The notes beneath the pieces are model-generated. The model was not told the DNA's origin. It did no database searches and worked only from the letters and a program-made list of their open reading frames with translations. A program made the position numbers and the translations under genes. DNA of 40,095 nucleotides from Clostridium polynesiense (GTDB taxonomy: Bacteria > Bacillota > Clostridia > Clostridiales > Clostridiaceae), in assembly GCF_000820705.1 (NCBI RefSeq), contig NZ_CCXI01000146.1, forward strand, positions 1 through 40,095, read 5' to 3'. This document shows positions 24,429 through 33,626 of the stretch, in pieces (position 1 is the first letter of the stretch; every line of letters starts with the position of its first letter).

Positions 24429-26330
24429 TTACTCCTCCACTTTTTGCGCACCAGATTTATTAAAATGTTCTAAATAGATGAGCAGTACAGATATATCCGC
24501 AGGTGAAACCCCGGAAATCCTTGAAGCCTGACCAATATTTATAGGTCTTATGTTGCTTAATTTTTGAATTGCTTCAATCCTCAAACCTTTAATTTTATTA
24601 TAATCTATACTGTCAGGAAGCCGCCTGTTTTCCAGCTTTTTAAATTGATTTACCTGTTCCAGCTGCTTTTCTATATAACCTTCATATTTAGATACTATAT
24701 TAACCTGCTCTTTAACATCCTCAGGAAGCTCAGGTCTATTAACATCTAGAGGTTCTACATTAAAATAATCAAGCTCCGGTCTTTTTATTAATTCATATAA
24801 TGATATAGGTTTCTTAAGCTCTGCAGAGTTAAGAGTGGTCAAAAATTCATTAACTTCATTTTTATTTGTTATTTGAATTCCTTTAATCCTTTCAAGCTCT
24901 TTTTCAATTTCTTCTTTTCTCTTTAAAAATTTGGAGTATCTTTCTTCAGTTACAAGACCAGCTTTATAACCAATTTCCGTAAGCCTCAAATCAGCATTAT
25001 CCTGCCTCAATAAAAGCCTGTATTCGGCTCTTGAAGTCATCATTCTATAAGGCTCATTAGTACCTTTTGTTACAAGATCATCTATTAATACTCCTATATA
25101 AGCATCTGACCTTGTAAGAACTATATTTTCTTTCCCCTGTACGGTAAGAGCTGCATTCATTCCCGCTAAAAGTCCCTGACAGGCAGCCTCTTCATAACCG
25201 GAGGTTCCGTTTAACTGTCCTGAGCCAAATAAACCTTTTATTTTTTTAAATTCCAAAGTAGGCTTAAGTTCAGTAGGATCTACACAGTCATATTCTATAG
25301 CGTATCCCGTACGCATCATTTCAACCTTTTCCAGTCCTATAACAGTCTTCAGCATATCAAGCTGAACCTCTTCCGGAAGAGAGCTTGACATTCCCTGAAC
25401 ATACATCTCATCGGTATTTTCACCTTCCGGCTCAATAAATATCTGATGCTGCTGCTTATCAGGAAATCTCATAACCTTATCTTCAATAGAAGGGCAGTAT
25501 CTAGGTCCTACCCCTTCAATAGCACCGTTATACATTGGAGATCTATGAATATTATCATTTATAATCCTCATAGTTTCGTCAGTAGTATAGGTAAGCCAGC
25601 AGGATATCTGCTCTCTAGTTATATCCTCTACCCTGCTCATAAAGGAAAAAGGTACTATTTTTTCATCGCCTTTTTGTTCAGTCATCTTTGAAAAATTAAC
25701 TGATCTCTTATTTACCCTTGCAGGTGTTCCCGTCTTAAACCTTCTAAGAGGAATTCCAAGATCTAATAAGCTTTGTGATAAATCATTAGCTGGGAAAAAA
25801 CCATTAGGACCGCTGTTATAACTTACTTCACCTATTATGATCTTTCCTTTTAAATAGGTTCCTGTAGCTAATACCAAGCTTTTAGTCTTTATATACCCCC
25901 CTGTTCTTGTTATTACCCCCGATACTTCATTGTTCTGAACATCTATTTTAACCACTTCAGTCTGCCTTAAATCTAAGTTTTCCTGAGTTTCCAGAACATG
26001 TTTCATCCTTTCCTGATACTTCCTCTTATCCGCTTGAGCCCTCAGTGAATGGACAGCAGGTCCTTTAGAAGTATTCAGCATCCTGGTTTGTATAAAAGTA
26101 TGATCTATGTTTATTTCCATTTCTCCGCCTAAAGCATCAATTTCTCTTACAAGATGACCTTTAGCTGTTCCTCCTATATTAGGGTTACAAGGCATAAAGG
26201 CAATACTATCCAAATTCATGGTACACATTAAAGTCTTACAGCCCATTCTTGCCGAAGCTAAAGCAGCTTCGCAGCCTGCATGACCTCCTCCAATAACTAC
26301 AACATCATATTCTCCTGCATTATAACTCAT
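24429..26330 (-). CDS. mnmG: tRNA uridine 5-carboxymethylaminomethyl synthesis protein MnmG (GidA)
   Basis: FAD enzyme that, with MnmE, modifies wobble U34 of tRNAs. The protein is 633 residues. The N-terminal FAD fold is [20 protein letters not shown]; the family signatures [18 protein letters not shown]-type and [13 protein letters not shown] are seen, and the C-terminal MnmE/tRNA-binding helical domain ends in [18 protein letters not shown] start at the ATG at 26330, 6 nt after AGGTG, which overlaps the mnmE stop; a GTG at 26339 is inside that site. Confidence 0.97.
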   Translation of the reverse strand: MSYNAGEYDVVVIGGGHAGCEAALASARMGCKTLMCTMNLDSIAFMPCNPNIGGTAKGHLVREIDALGGEMEINIDHTFIQTRMLNTSKGPAVHSLRAQADKRKYQERMKHVLETQENLDLRQTEVVKIDVQNNEVSGVITRTGGYIKTKSLVLATGTYLKGKIIIGEVSYNSGPNGFFPANDLSQSLLDLGIPLRRFKTGTPARVNKRSVNFSKMTEQKGDEKIVPFSFMSRVEDITREQISCWLTYTTDETMRIINDNIHRSPMYNGAIEGVGPRYCPSIEDKVMRFPDKQQHQIFIEPEGENTDEMYVQGMSSSLPEEVQLDMLKTVIGLEKVEMMRTGYAIEYDCVDPTELKPTLEFKKIKGLFGSGQLNGTSGYEEAACQGLLAGMNAALTVQGKENIVLTRSDAYIGVLIDDLVTKGTNEPYRMMTSRAEYRLLLRQDNADLRLTEIGYKAGLVTEERYSKFLKRKEEIEKELERIKGIQITNKNEVNEFLTTLNSAELKKPISLYELIKRPELDYFNVEPLDVNRPELPEDVKEQVNIVSKYEGYIEKQLEQVNQFKKLENRRLPDSIDYNKIKGLRIEAIQKLSNIRPINIGQASRISGVSPADISVLLIYLEHFNKSGAQKVEE

Positions 26331-26339
26331 AAGATTCAC

Positions 26340-27719
26340 CTACTTTCCAACACAGAAACTTGAAAATATCTTATTAACAAGATCTTCCTGTATTTCTGAG
26401 CCTGTTATTTCTCCAAGTGCTTTTAAAGCACTTGTTACATAAATTGAAACAAGATCCAGATATGCTCCAGACTGCACCTGCTGTAAAGCAGTTTCACAGC
26501 CTTCCTTTGCCCTATAAAGAGCTTCTTTATGCCTGGTATTAGTTATCATTACACTTTCAGCATTAACTTCTCCTTTAAAGAACATATCTTTAATTTTCTG
26601 TTTTAAAGCTTCTATTCCTGTACCGACAACAGCTGATATCTCTATGGAATTTTCAAGCTTTATATTATTTTCCAATATAAGCTTTCTCTCTAAATCTACC
26701 TTATTAAATATTACTATATAGTTTTTGTCAGATATAAAATCTATTATTTCTTTATCTTCTTCCTCTAAAGGTCTGCTTAAATCCAGCATAAGCACTACCA
26801 AATCAGCATGATTTATCTTTTCTTTAGAACGCTGTACTCCTATTTTTTCCACTACATCTTCCGTATCCCTTATTCCCGCAGTATCGGTAATTTTTATAGG
26901 AATGCCGTCAAGGCTTATATATTCTTCAATGACATCACGGGTAGTACCGGGTATATCCGTTACAATAGCCCTCTTTTCCATAAGTAAAGCATTTAACAGA
27001 GAAGATTTCCCTACGTTAGGCTTTCCTATTATGACCATATTCAGTCCATCCCTAAGTATTTTACCCTCCGAAGCAGTACCAAGGAGGTTTTCAATATGGT
27101 TTATAGCAGCCCTTAAATTATCCATTACAGCTATAGGAGTATGTTCATCCGGCTCCTCATCATCCTCAGTAAAATCAACAACAAACTCAATATGAGCAAG
27201 AACATTTAAAAGTTTTTCCTGAAGCTGATTTATTTCCCGGGAAAGTCTCCCTTCACTCTGCATTAAAGCAGATTTCATAGACAAATCTGTTTTAGATCTT
27301 ATAATATCTATAACCGCCTCAGCCTGGCTTAAATCTATCCTTCCGTTTAAGAATGCTCTTTTAGTGAATTCTCCTGGCTCAGCAACTCTGGCTCCGGCTT
27401 TTATAACTTCTTCTAAAACCCTGTTTGTGGAAGTAACTCCACCGTGACAGTTTATTTCAACGGTGTCCTCAGCAGTAAAGCTTTTAGGCCCCTTCATGTA
27501 GCTCACTATAACTTCATCTATTAAATTACCGGATTCTCTTTCAACTATGTGACCATAGCGCATGGTATAGCTTTTTATGTCCAAAATGCTTCTGTTATTT
27601 TTCCCTCTAAATATAGAGGAAACAATTTGTAAAGCTCTATCACCGGAAATTCTTATAATTGATATACCGCCTTCTCCTATAGCTGTAGCAATAGCAGCAA
27701 TGGTATCAAAGTCCTTCAT
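26340..27719 (-). CDS. mnmE: tRNA modification GTPase MnmE (TrmE)
   Basis: GTPase partner of MnmG in wobble uridine modification. The protein is 459 residues: the N-terminal tetrahydrofolate-binding domain (1-120), helical domain, and an inserted G domain (about 220-380) with P-loop GKPNVGKSS, the GTTRD switch, DTAGIRD and the NKVD specificity motif. The C-terminus is FCVGK, carrying the essential Cys of the C[IV/M]GK motif. AGGAGG is 6 nt before the ATG. The leader (27720-27860) holds a small perfect hairpin (CTTAAAA-GTTA-TTTTAAG, 27764-27781) but no promoter I can name. Confidence 0.98.
   Translation of the reverse strand: MKDFDTIAAIATAIGEGGISIIRISGDRALQIVSSIFRGKNNRSILDIKSYTMRYGHIVERESGNLIDEVIVSYMKGPKSFTAEDTVEINCHGGVTSTNRVLEEVIKAGARVAEPGEFTKRAFLNGRIDLSQAEAVIDIIRSKTDLSMKSALMQSEGRLSREINQLQEKLLNVLAHIEFVVDFTEDDEEPDEHTPIAVMDNLRAAINHIENLLGTASEGKILRDGLNMVIIGKPNVGKSSLLNALLMEKRAIVTDIPGTTRDVIEEYISLDGIPIKITDTAGIRDTEDVVEKIGVQRSKEKINHADLVVLMLDLSRPLEEEDKEIIDFISDKNYIVIFNKVDLERKLILENNIKLENSIEISAVVGTGIEALKQKIKDMFFKGEVNAESVMITNTRHKEALYRAKEGCETALQQVQSGAYLDLVSIYVTSALKALGEITGSEIQEDLVNKIFSSFCVGK
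27231..27246. other. Candidate Noc-binding site within mnmE
   Basis: TATTTCCCGGGAAAGT matches 14 of 16 positions of the Bacillus Noc site TATTTCCCGGGAAATA, including the whole 12-bp palindrome TTTCCCGGGAAA. CCCGGG is very rare in this AT-rich sequence and I noticed no other copy. The adjacent noc gene has Noc-type recognition residues. Confidence 0.5.
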
Positions 27720-27864
27720 TTGTAACCTCCTAACTATTAATTATTAATAAAATCTATATTAAACTTAAAATAACTTTTAAGATATATTCTCTCTCATTCT
27801 ATACTAATATTCATAAATCAAAAAGCATAAATTCAAATTAGTTTAAAAAACACATAATAATTTA

Positions 27865-27891
27865 AAAAGAAAGCCTTAAGGCTTTCTTTTT
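27865..27891 (-). terminator. Intrinsic terminator of the rpmH-jag operon
   Basis: Stem AAGAAAGCC-TTAA-GGCTTTCTT flanked by A and T runs, directly after the jag stop codon on the minus strand. Confidence 0.85.
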
Positions 27892-28517
27892 TAGTTCTTT
27901 CTTAAATCTATGACCACTCTTCTATGAGGCTCTTCACCTTCACTAAAAGTATATACATAAGGATTTCCCTGCAGTGCAGAATGGATTATTCTTCTTTCAT
28001 AAGGGTTCATAGGTTCCAGCTTAAAGCTTCTTCCATTTTTCTTAACCTTATAAGCAGTTTTCTCTGCAAGCTTTTTTAAGGTTTCCTGTCTTTTAAATCT
28101 GTAGTTTTCTGTATCTAATATTACTCTCTTATATTCAGTTTCATGACCTTTATTTACTACCAGACTAACCAAGTATTGAAGAGCATCAAGGGTTTCTCCT
28201 CTATAACCTATTATAAGTCCCATATTTGGTCCAATTAAATTAATGTTTATAAGATCGTCTTCTTCTTTAATTCTTATTTCAGCTTTTATTCCCATGGAAT
28301 CAAGAACTTCTCTTAGGAAGTTTTTAGCTTCGTATATATAATCTCTCTTTACTTTTACACGAATCTTAGCCGGCTTAACTCCAATAATTTTAAATAATCC
28401 CTTATTACCTTCATCAAGTACTTCAACTTCTACTTTATCTTCTGTAACGTTTAATTCTGCCAAGGCATTTTTCAGTGCCTCATCAACGCTTTTTCCTGTG
28501 ATTTCTAATATTTTCAT
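27891..28517 (-). CDS. jag: RNA-binding protein Jag (KhpB)
   Basis: Cytoplasmic RNA-binding protein linked to cell elongation and, by genome position, to the YidC membrane insertion machinery. The protein is 208 residues: Jag N-terminal domain (about 1-52, KILEITGKSVDEALKNALAEL), KH domain (about 75-140, with the GYRGETLDALQYLVS loop) and an R3H domain (about 145-208, with ERRIIH and EPHRRVVI). It is last in rpmH-rnpA-yidD-yidC-jag and followed by a terminator. The ribosome binding site (AAGGTGG) is about 11 nt from the ATG, rather far. Confidence 0.95.
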   Translation of the reverse strand: MKILEITGKSVDEALKNALAELNVTEDKVEVEVLDEGNKGLFKIIGVKPAKIRVKVKRDYIYEAKNFLREVLDSMGIKAEIRIKEEDDLININLIGPNMGLIIGYRGETLDALQYLVSLVVNKGHETEYKRVILDTENYRFKRQETLKKLAEKTAYKVKKNGRSFKLEPMNPYERRIIHSALQGNPYVYTFSEGEEPHRRVVIDLRKN

Positions 28518-28603
28518 ACCCTATTCACCCACCTTTTTAATGCTAAGCAGACATACCAAATTCATATTTGTTATAATTGCTTACTAATATTAATTTAAAG
28601 CTC

Positions 28604-29296
28604 CTATTTTGCTTCTAAAGCTTTTTTCTTTGCAGGTAATATAACTATAAAATATGTTTGAACTATTTGAAGTATGTTATTAAGTATCCAATAAATTACC
28701 AATGCTGATTTAAAGTTTACTGACATTATACCCATAAAAATGGACATACCAATATTCATACCTCCCATATTCATACCAGCAGGCTTTTCTCCGTCTTTAG
28801 CATTGGAGTTTGGAGTTTTTTGCGCCATATATGATGAAAGATAAGTTGTTAAACCAGACAATACTGGAAGTATAAATAACGGATCCTTATAGAATAAGTC
28901 AGGAATCCATAAGAAAGAAACCCCCTGTATACCTGTGAGCTCATTAAACACATAGAAAAGAGCAAAAAGAACAGGCATTTGGATAAGTAAAGGTAAACAT
29001 CCACTAAAAGGACTTACATTATATTCTTTATAAAGCTTCATCATTTCTGTTTGAGCTTTTTGAGGATCATTTTTATATTTTGTCTGAAGTTTTTGAATCT
29101 TAGGCTGGATTTCCTGCATAGCAGCCTGAGACCTCATCTGCTTTATGTTTAAAGGTAAAAATATTATTTTAATAATTATTGTAAGTACCGCTATAGCAAG
29201 TACATATGCCCATCCGCTGTCGGAAATGCCAATCCCCATCAAAGATGAGTGGATAAACTCGAAAAATTGACTTAATATATCTTTTATAAAATTCAA
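28604..29296 (-). CDS. yidC: Membrane protein insertase YidC (SpoIIIJ/OxaA)
   Basis: Inserts and folds membrane proteins, alone or with Sec. The protein is 230 residues, the short Gram-positive form, with about five membrane segments. It has the conserved hydrophilic-groove region IIKIIFLPLNIKQMRSQAAMQEIQPKIQKLQ-type coiled hairpin and the SPFSGCLPLLIQMPVLFALF segment; the groove Arg is in the KQMRS region. There is no obvious lipobox Cys at the start. The start is TTG, 7 nt after AGGAGGT. Confidence 0.95.
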   Translation of the reverse strand: MNFIKDILSQFFEFIHSSLMGIGISDSGWAYVLAIAVLTIIIKIIFLPLNIKQMRSQAAMQEIQPKIQKLQTKYKNDPQKAQTEMMKLYKEYNVSPFSGCLPLLIQMPVLFALFYVFNELTGIQGVSFLWIPDLFYKDPLFILPVLSGLTTYLSSYMAQKTPNSNAKDGEKPAGMNMGGMNIGMSIFMGIMSVNFKSALVIYWILNNILQIVQTYFIVILPAKKKALEAK

Positions 29297-29314
29297 AACA
29301 CAAACCTCCTAATG

Positions 29315-29524
29315 CTATTTAACAGGGTCATATCCTCCATCATGAAAAGGATGACACTTTAGTATCCTTTTTATGCTCATAAAACCGCCCTTTAAAGCCC
29401 CGTATTTTTCAATAGCTTCTAATGCATACTGAGAACAGGTAGGATAAAACCTACAGCTAGGTGCCTTATTGGGAGAAATATATTTTCGATAGAATTTAAT
29501 TACCTTAATCATTACTATTTTCAT
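29315..29524 (-). CDS. yidD: Membrane protein insertion efficiency factor YidD
   Basis: A 69-residue accessory protein for YidC. The full family signature is present: [25 protein letters not shown] and [11 protein letters not shown], with three Cys. The gene overlaps the end of rnpA by 20 nt. The ATG at 29524 is used; an ATG at 29512 would shorten it by four residues and neither has a strong ribosome binding site, which fits coupled translation. Confidence 0.95.
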   Translation of the reverse strand: MKIVMIKVIKFYRKYISPNKAPSCRFYPTCSQYALEAIEKYGALKGGFMSIKRILKCHPFHDGGYDPVK

Positions 29525-29876
29525 TAATATATAAGCCTGCCTTTTTAAACAAATTAATCATAGCCTCTTCTATTTCATGATAAGTTTTATTACTTGCAGA
29601 GCTTCTAGCAACAAATACAAAATCGTATCCAGATTTTAAACATTTAGCATTTAAACGGTAGCTTTCACTAATCAATCTCTTAACTCTGCTTCTAATTACA
29701 CTTTTCCCTACCTTTTTACTTACTGAAATGCCAACTCTGTTATACTCTCCTTGATGTTCATCTTTATTTTTCCTGCTTTTCATAACATACAGTACCAAAA
29801 TCTGATTAGAAAAAGACCTACCTCTTCTATATACTATTCTGAACTCAAGGTTCTTCCTTAATTTATATTGTTTCAT
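29505..29876 (-). CDS. rnpA: Ribonuclease P protein component
   Basis: Protein subunit of RNase P, which trims the 5' leader of tRNAs. The protein is 123 residues, starting [19 protein letters not shown] and holding the basic RNR-type motif region [13 protein letters not shown] start at the ATG at 29876; the nearest ribosome binding site AAGGAG is 12 nt upstream, at the foot of a palindromic hairpin. The in-frame sequence upstream (to 29921) reads through that palindrome and is unlikely to be coding. Confidence 0.96.
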   Translation of the reverse strand: MKQYKLRKNLEFRIVYRRGRSFSNQILVLYVMKSRKNKDEHQGEYNRVGISVSKKVGKSVIRSRVKRLISESYRLNAKCLKSGYDFVFVARSSASNKTYHEIEEAMINLFKKAGLYINENSND

Positions 29877-29890
29877 TAAAAATGGATTCT

Positions 29891-29934
29891 CCTTTTTTCT
29901 GCAATTGCAGAAAAAGGCCACAATAGCGGCCCTT
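29891..29934 (-). terminator. Attenuator-like hairpins between rpmH and rnpA
   Basis: Right after rpmH, AAGGGCC-GCTATTGT-GGCCTTT followed by TTTT-rich sequence forms a 7-bp stem and U-tract (29912-29932). It overlaps a perfect 22-bp palindrome TTTTTCTGCAATTGCAGAAAAA (29894-29915), whose 3' side runs into the rnpA ribosome binding site. The two folds share bases and exclude one another. A partial terminator would explain why L34 is made far more abundantly than RNase P protein from one operon. Confidence 0.55.
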
Positions 29935-30067
29935 ATGCTGTCAATCTCTTTCTTCCTTTTTGTCTTCTTCTCTTAAGCACGTTTCTTCCTGATAATGTAC
30001 TCATTCTCTTTCTAAAACCATGCTCTCTTTTTCTCTGCTTTTTCTTTGGCTGATATGTCATGAACAT
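29933..30067 (-). CDS. rpmH: 50S ribosomal protein L34
   Basis: A 44-residue, highly basic protein that starts [18 protein letters not shown] and ends GRKRLTA, the classic L34 sequence with [19 protein letters not shown]-type core. AAGGGGGTG is 8 nt before the ATG. It is the first gene left of oriC, with a fully consensus promoter about 90 nt upstream. Confidence 0.97.
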   Translation of the reverse strand: MFMTYQPKKKQRKREHGFRKRMSTLSGRNVLKRRRQKGRKRLTA

Positions 30068-30151
30068 ATTATCTACACCCCCTTCGCTAATCTATATTAT
30101 AGCAAAAAAACTACTATACTCATACTATCCTAATTTAAGTTTTACTTTATA

Positions 30152-30180
30152 ATTATATATTTCCCTTATGTCTATGTCAA
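30152..30180 (-). promoter_or_regulatory. Consensus sigma-A promoter of rpmH
   Basis: Minus strand TTGACA (30175-30180), 17-nt spacer, TATAAT (30152-30157): perfect in both hexamers and spacing. It drives rpmH and the following operon leftward, away from oriC. Another TATAAT at 30096-30101 has no good -35. Confidence 0.9.
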
Positions 30181-30224
30181 GAACTCCTTAAGTGTTGATA
30201 ATTTATATTAAAAAACCAACAATT

Positions 30225-30494
30225 TGTGGATAAGTTATTGAATGGTTCCATTTTTATATGTTATTATAGATAATGAACTGTGTATAACTTTAAAAATCAA
30301 TACTTTTATCCACAGCTGTGTATAAGTTTGTGTATAACTTGTTTAATATTGTAGAAAAATCTTAAAATCTCTTTATATTTTTCTCATTTTACAAGAGTTT
30401 ATACAAAATAAAGCTGTTAATTTTTTTAATTATACACTGTGGATATTTTATTTTTATAAAAGAATAATAAACAAACTTATAAACATGTGTATAA
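30225..30494. other. oriC: oriC, upstream DnaA-box cluster (rpmH-dnaA)
   Basis: Two perfect DnaA boxes (TGTGGATAA 30225-30233; TTATCCACA 30306-30314) and five one-mismatch boxes (TGTGTATAA at 30279, 30317, 30329 and 30486; TGTGGATAT at 30438). Three boxes are packed into 30306-30337. The 559-nt gap from 30068 to 30626 holds no gene and is very AT-rich outside the boxes. It corresponds to the incA/incB part of the bipartite Bacillus origin and may also autoregulate dnaA. Confidence 0.9.
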
Positions 30495-30537
30495 TTTTAC
30501 TTACATAAGTCAATATGAATAGATAGTAGATTAATGT

Positions 30538-30565
30538 TTGTTTATATTCTGTTAATATATATAAA
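30538..30565 (+). promoter_or_regulatory. Possible dnaA promoter
   Basis: TTGTTT (30538-30543), 16 nt, TATAAA (30560-30565), about 60 nt before the dnaA start. It is a weak match in very AT-rich sequence, so treat as tentative. Confidence 0.35.
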
Positions 30566-30626
30566 TTCAATAATTTTTAATTTATTTTTTTATTATTTCT
30601 TATAATATTTGACTGGAGGATAAGAA

Positions 30627-31982
30627 ATGGATGCCCAATTGAAAAATCTGTGGGATAAGACCCTAAATATTTTAAAGGGTGAGATGACAGAAGTTAGCTA
30701 TAATACTTGGATTAAAAGTTGCGAACCTATTTCCATGTCCAGCGATACTATCAGACTTGGTGTTCCCAATGATTTTACTAAAGACATTTTAGAAAGCCGC
30801 TATAAGGAACTGCTATCAAATGCCATTAAACAAATATCATCAAAAAAATATAATATAATTTTCTCTATTTTGTCTGAAGAAACCATGGAAGAGCATGCTA
30901 AAGCTGCAGAAAACAAAAATAAACAAAAAGGCTCTGTAATTGTAAATGATGAAATGTCTGCTACATTAAATCCCAAGTATACCTTTGATTCTTTTGTTAT
31001 CGGAAACAGCAACAGATTTGCTCATGCAGCTTCCCTGGCAGTAGCAGAATCACCGGCAAGAGCTTATAATCCTTTATTTATATATGGAGGAGTGGGACTT
31101 GGTAAAACTCACTTAATGCATGCTATAGGCCACTATATTCTTCAGGTAAATCCTAATGCAAAAGTTGTTTACGTTTCATCTGAGAAATTTACAAATGAAC
31201 TTATTAATGCTATTAAAGATGATAAAAATGAGGAATTTAGAAACAAATATAGAAATGTAGATGTTTTATTGATAGATGATATTCAATTTATAGCTGGAAA
31301 AGAAAGAACACAGGAGGAATTTTTCCATACCTTTAATGCTCTTCACGAAGCAAATAAACAAATCATACTTTCTAGCGATAGACCTCCAAAAGAAATTCCT
31401 ACATTAGAAGATAGGCTTAGATCTAGATTTGAATGGGGGTTAATAGCAGACATTCAGGCACCGGATTTTGAGACAAGAATGGCTATCTTAAAGAAAAAGG
31501 CTGATGTAGAAAATCTAAATGTAGCAAATGAGGTTATGGTTTATATAGCAACGAAAATAAAATCCAATATTAGAGAGCTGGAAGGCGCACTTATACGAAT
31601 TGTAGCTTACTCTTCTCTTACTAACAGCGAGATAACTGTGGATCTGGCTTCAGAGGCACTTAAAGACATAATATCCAATAAGCAGACAAAAAACATTACC
31701 ATCGATACTATTCAGGATGTAGTAGCAAGCTTTTATAATCTGAGAATTGAAGAGTTAAAATCTCAAAGACGAACTAGAAATGTAGCATTTCCAAGACAGA
31801 TAGCTATGTATCTTGCAAGAAAGCTTACAGATATGTCGCTGCCTAAAATAGGAGAAGAATTTGGTGGCAGAGATCATACTACAGTAATCCATGCCTACGA
31901 AAAAATTTCTGAAGGAATAAAGAACGATGAAGCTTTAGAAAGCGTAATCAGTGACCTTACTAAGAAGCTTACTCAAAGGTAA
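30627..31982 (+). CDS. dnaA: Chromosomal replication initiator DnaA
   Basis: AAA+ initiator that binds DnaA boxes and melts oriC. The protein is 451 residues. Domain I (about 1-80, [22 protein letters not shown]), a short linker, then the AAA+ domain with Walker [14 protein letters not shown], Walker [20 protein letters not shown], and the sensor region [23 protein letters not shown]. The C-terminal DNA-binding domain has the signature [21 protein letters not shown] lies 7 nt before the ATG. It is flanked on both sides by DnaA-box clusters. Confidence 0.99.
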   Translation: MDAQLKNLWDKTLNILKGEMTEVSYNTWIKSCEPISMSSDTIRLGVPNDFTKDILESRYKELLSNAIKQISSKKYNIIFSILSEETMEEHAKAAENKNKQKGSVIVNDEMSATLNPKYTFDSFVIGNSNRFAHAASLAVAESPARAYNPLFIYGGVGLGKTHLMHAIGHYILQVNPNAKVVYVSSEKFTNELINAIKDDKNEEFRNKYRNVDVLLIDDIQFIAGKERTQEEFFHTFNALHEANKQIILSSDRPPKEIPTLEDRLRSRFEWGLIADIQAPDFETRMAILKKKADVENLNVANEVMVYIATKIKSNIRELEGALIRIVAYSSLTNSEITVDLASEALKDIISNKQTKNITIDTIQDVVASFYNLRIEELKSQRRTRNVAFPRQIAMYLARKLTDMSLPKIGEEFGGRDHTTVIHAYEKISEGIKNDEALESVISDLTKKLTQR

Positions 31983-32015
31983 TTCACACCTGTACATAAT
32001 ATCATATTGATTACT

Positions 32016-32226
32016 TGTGGATAAAATATATACCGGATTTCCATTACTAATTATGTGGATAAGATGATTTTTAATTAAAGTACTTATCCACACTATTTTT
32101 TTTACTTATTTCCTTGCTAAATGAGGGTTAGAAGGGGTTATCCACAAACCCACAGCCCCTACTACTACTGTTACTAAAAAAAATACTATTATCTAACCTA
32201 TTATAGACGAAAATATATGTGGATAA
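32016..32226. other. oriC: oriC, downstream DnaA-box cluster (dnaA-dnaN)
   Basis: Five perfect boxes: TGTGGATAA at 32016-32024, 32054-32062 and 32218-32226; TTATCCACA at 32084-32092 and 32138-32146. The spacer 31983-32244 has no gene. The last box touches the dnaN ribosome binding site region, so dnaN translation start and origin are within 20 nt. Confidence 0.95.
32138..32210 (+). other. Basal unwinding element: DnaA box, GC patch, DnaA-trios, AT-rich DUE
   Basis: TTATCCACA (32138-32146) is followed by a degenerate box-like AACCCACA, the GC patch GCCCC, then six trinucleotides CTA CTA CTA CTG TTA CTA (32159-32176, complementary to 3'-GAT-type DnaA-trios) and an A/T run to 32210. This is the order described for the bacterial basal unwinding system in Bacillus, and it predicts melting just downstream of 32176, toward dnaN. 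Confidence 0.85.
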
Positions 32227-32244
32227 ATTAAGGAGGTTTATAAT

Positions 32245-33345
32245 ATGAAATTTATATGTGAAAAAAGCAAATTACAAGAAGCTATATCAACATCACAAAA
32301 AGCTATTACAGGTAAATCCACCATGCCTATTCTTGAAGGGATATACATAGAAGCCCTAAATAATACAGTAACCTTTATTGGTTCTGATATAGATTTAAGT
32401 ATAGAAACAAAAACTGATGCAGATGTTTTAGAGCCTGGAAAGATAGTAGTAGACTCCAGAATTTTAGGAGAAATAATACGTAAACTTCCAAATGATGAAG
32501 TAACCATAGAAACAATGGAAGGCAGTATAATTCAGATTACCTGCCAAAAGTCAGTTTTCAACCTGGTTCACATGAATGCTGAGGAATATCCTTCAGTCCC
32601 TGACATAAATGAAGAAATAGTATTTTCTATAGAACAGTCCTTATTAAAAAATATGATCAGAGGAACAATTTTTGCTACAGCACAAGATGAAACCAGACCT
32701 ATACTTCAAGGTGTTTTATTTGAGGTTAATGAAAAAAACTTAAACTTAGTAGCTTTAGACGGATATAGATTGGCTGTAAGAAGTGAGTTTATAGATACAG
32801 ATAACAGTATAAATGTTGTTATACCTGGAAAAACTTTGAATGAAGTAGCAAAGATACTGGAGGAAACAGAGGAAAAGGTAAATATAACCTTCACTTCCAA
32901 CCACATTTTGTTTAATCTTGGTGATACAAAGATAATATCAAGATTATTAGAAGGTGAATTTATCAAATATTCATCACTTCTTCCTCAGGAATATAAGCTT
33001 TTGGTTACCATTAACCGCCAGGAACTTCTAAATGGTATAGAAAGAGCGTCCCTAATGGCTAAAGATGGAAATAGTAATCTTATAAAATTAGATATTCAGG
33101 AAGAAAACATAATAATAACTTCTAATTCTCAATTAGGAAAGGTTCGTGAAGAGCTTTCTGCAAATTTGCAAGGTGAGCCTTTGCAAATTGCATTTAACTC
33201 AAAATATCTTCTTGATGTTATGAAGATTATGGAGGATAATGAAATAAGGCTTGAACTTACAAGCAGTGTTACACCCTGTGTAATAAAAAATAGTGAAATT
33301 GATAACTGTAAATATTTAGTACTTCCTGTACGTTTGGTAAAATAA
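32245..33345 (+). CDS. dnaN: DNA polymerase III subunit beta (sliding clamp)
   Basis: Ring-shaped processivity clamp of the replisome. The protein is 366 residues, full length, with the three-fold clamp repeat: start MKFICEKSKLQEAISTSQKAI, first-domain MPILEGIYIEA, middle-domain ETRPILQGVLFEV and LVALDGYRLAVR, and the C-terminal partner-binding end YLVLPVRLVK. AAGGAGG is about 8 nt before the ATG. It is the first gene of a rightward run through gyrA. Confidence 0.98.
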   Translation: MKFICEKSKLQEAISTSQKAITGKSTMPILEGIYIEALNNTVTFIGSDIDLSIETKTDADVLEPGKIVVDSRILGEIIRKLPNDEVTIETMEGSIIQITCQKSVFNLVHMNAEEYPSVPDINEEIVFSIEQSLLKNMIRGTIFATAQDETRPILQGVLFEVNEKNLNLVALDGYRLAVRSEFIDTDNSINVVIPGKTLNEVAKILEETEEKVNITFTSNHILFNLGDTKIISRLLEGEFIKYSSLLPQEYKLLVTINRQELLNGIERASLMAKDGNSNLIKLDIQEENIIITSNSQLGKVREELSANLQGEPLQIAFNSKYLLDVMKIMEDNEIRLELTSSVTPCVIKNSEIDNCKYLVLPVRLVK

Positions 33346-33350
33346 AAATT

Positions 33351-33416
33351 AGGAGGATAGCCTTGCAGATTTTTGTAGGAAATCACAATGAAAAATCTGT
33401 AGGTTAATATTTTAAC
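33351..33416 (+). promoter_or_regulatory. Displaced Shine-Dalgarno and hairpins before yaaA
   Basis: AGGAGGAT (33351-33358) is 61 nt before the yaaA ATG. Between them are a 9-bp inverted repeat CAGATTTTT/AAAAATCTG (33366-33374 with 33391-33399) and a 5-bp one GTTAA-TATT-TTAAC (33403-33416). A TTG 5 nt after the site (33363) opens a 14-codon frame, ending at 33407, that could be a leader peptide. The ATG itself has no good ribosome binding site. Confidence 0.45.
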
Positions 33417-33419
33417 AAT

Positions 33420-33626
33420 ATGAAAGAGATAAAAATTAATACTGATATAATTAAATTAGATTCTTTTTTAAAGTGGTGCGGTGCAGTTTCTTTAGGATCT
33501 GAGGCTAAGATGTATATACAGTCAGAAGAGGTAAAGGTTAACGACGAAATATGCACTCAGAGGGAAAAAAAGCTGAAAAAGGGAGATATTATTGAGTTTC
33601 AAAATAATATTTATAAAATTATTTAA
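33420..33626 (+). CDS. yaaA: S4-domain RNA-binding protein YaaA
   Basis: A 68-residue protein consisting of one S4 RNA-binding fold (KLDSFLKWCGAVSLGSEAKMYIQ, VKVNDEICTQREKKLKKGD). The position between dnaN and recF is conserved in Firmicutes, where it is known as YaaA/RlbA; a role in ribosome assembly is suspected. The start ATG aligns with known homologues, though its strong Shine-Dalgarno lies 61 nt upstream. Confidence 0.92.
   Translation: MKEIKINTDIIKLDSFLKWCGAVSLGSEAKMYIQSEEVKVNDEICTQREKKLKKGDIIEFQNNIYKII

Noticed and set aside
30068-30626. Additional small genes or a structured RNA in the rpmH-dnaA gap
   Set aside because: No reading frame with a ribosome binding site and no extended GC-richer fold; DnaA boxes and promoters explain the gap.
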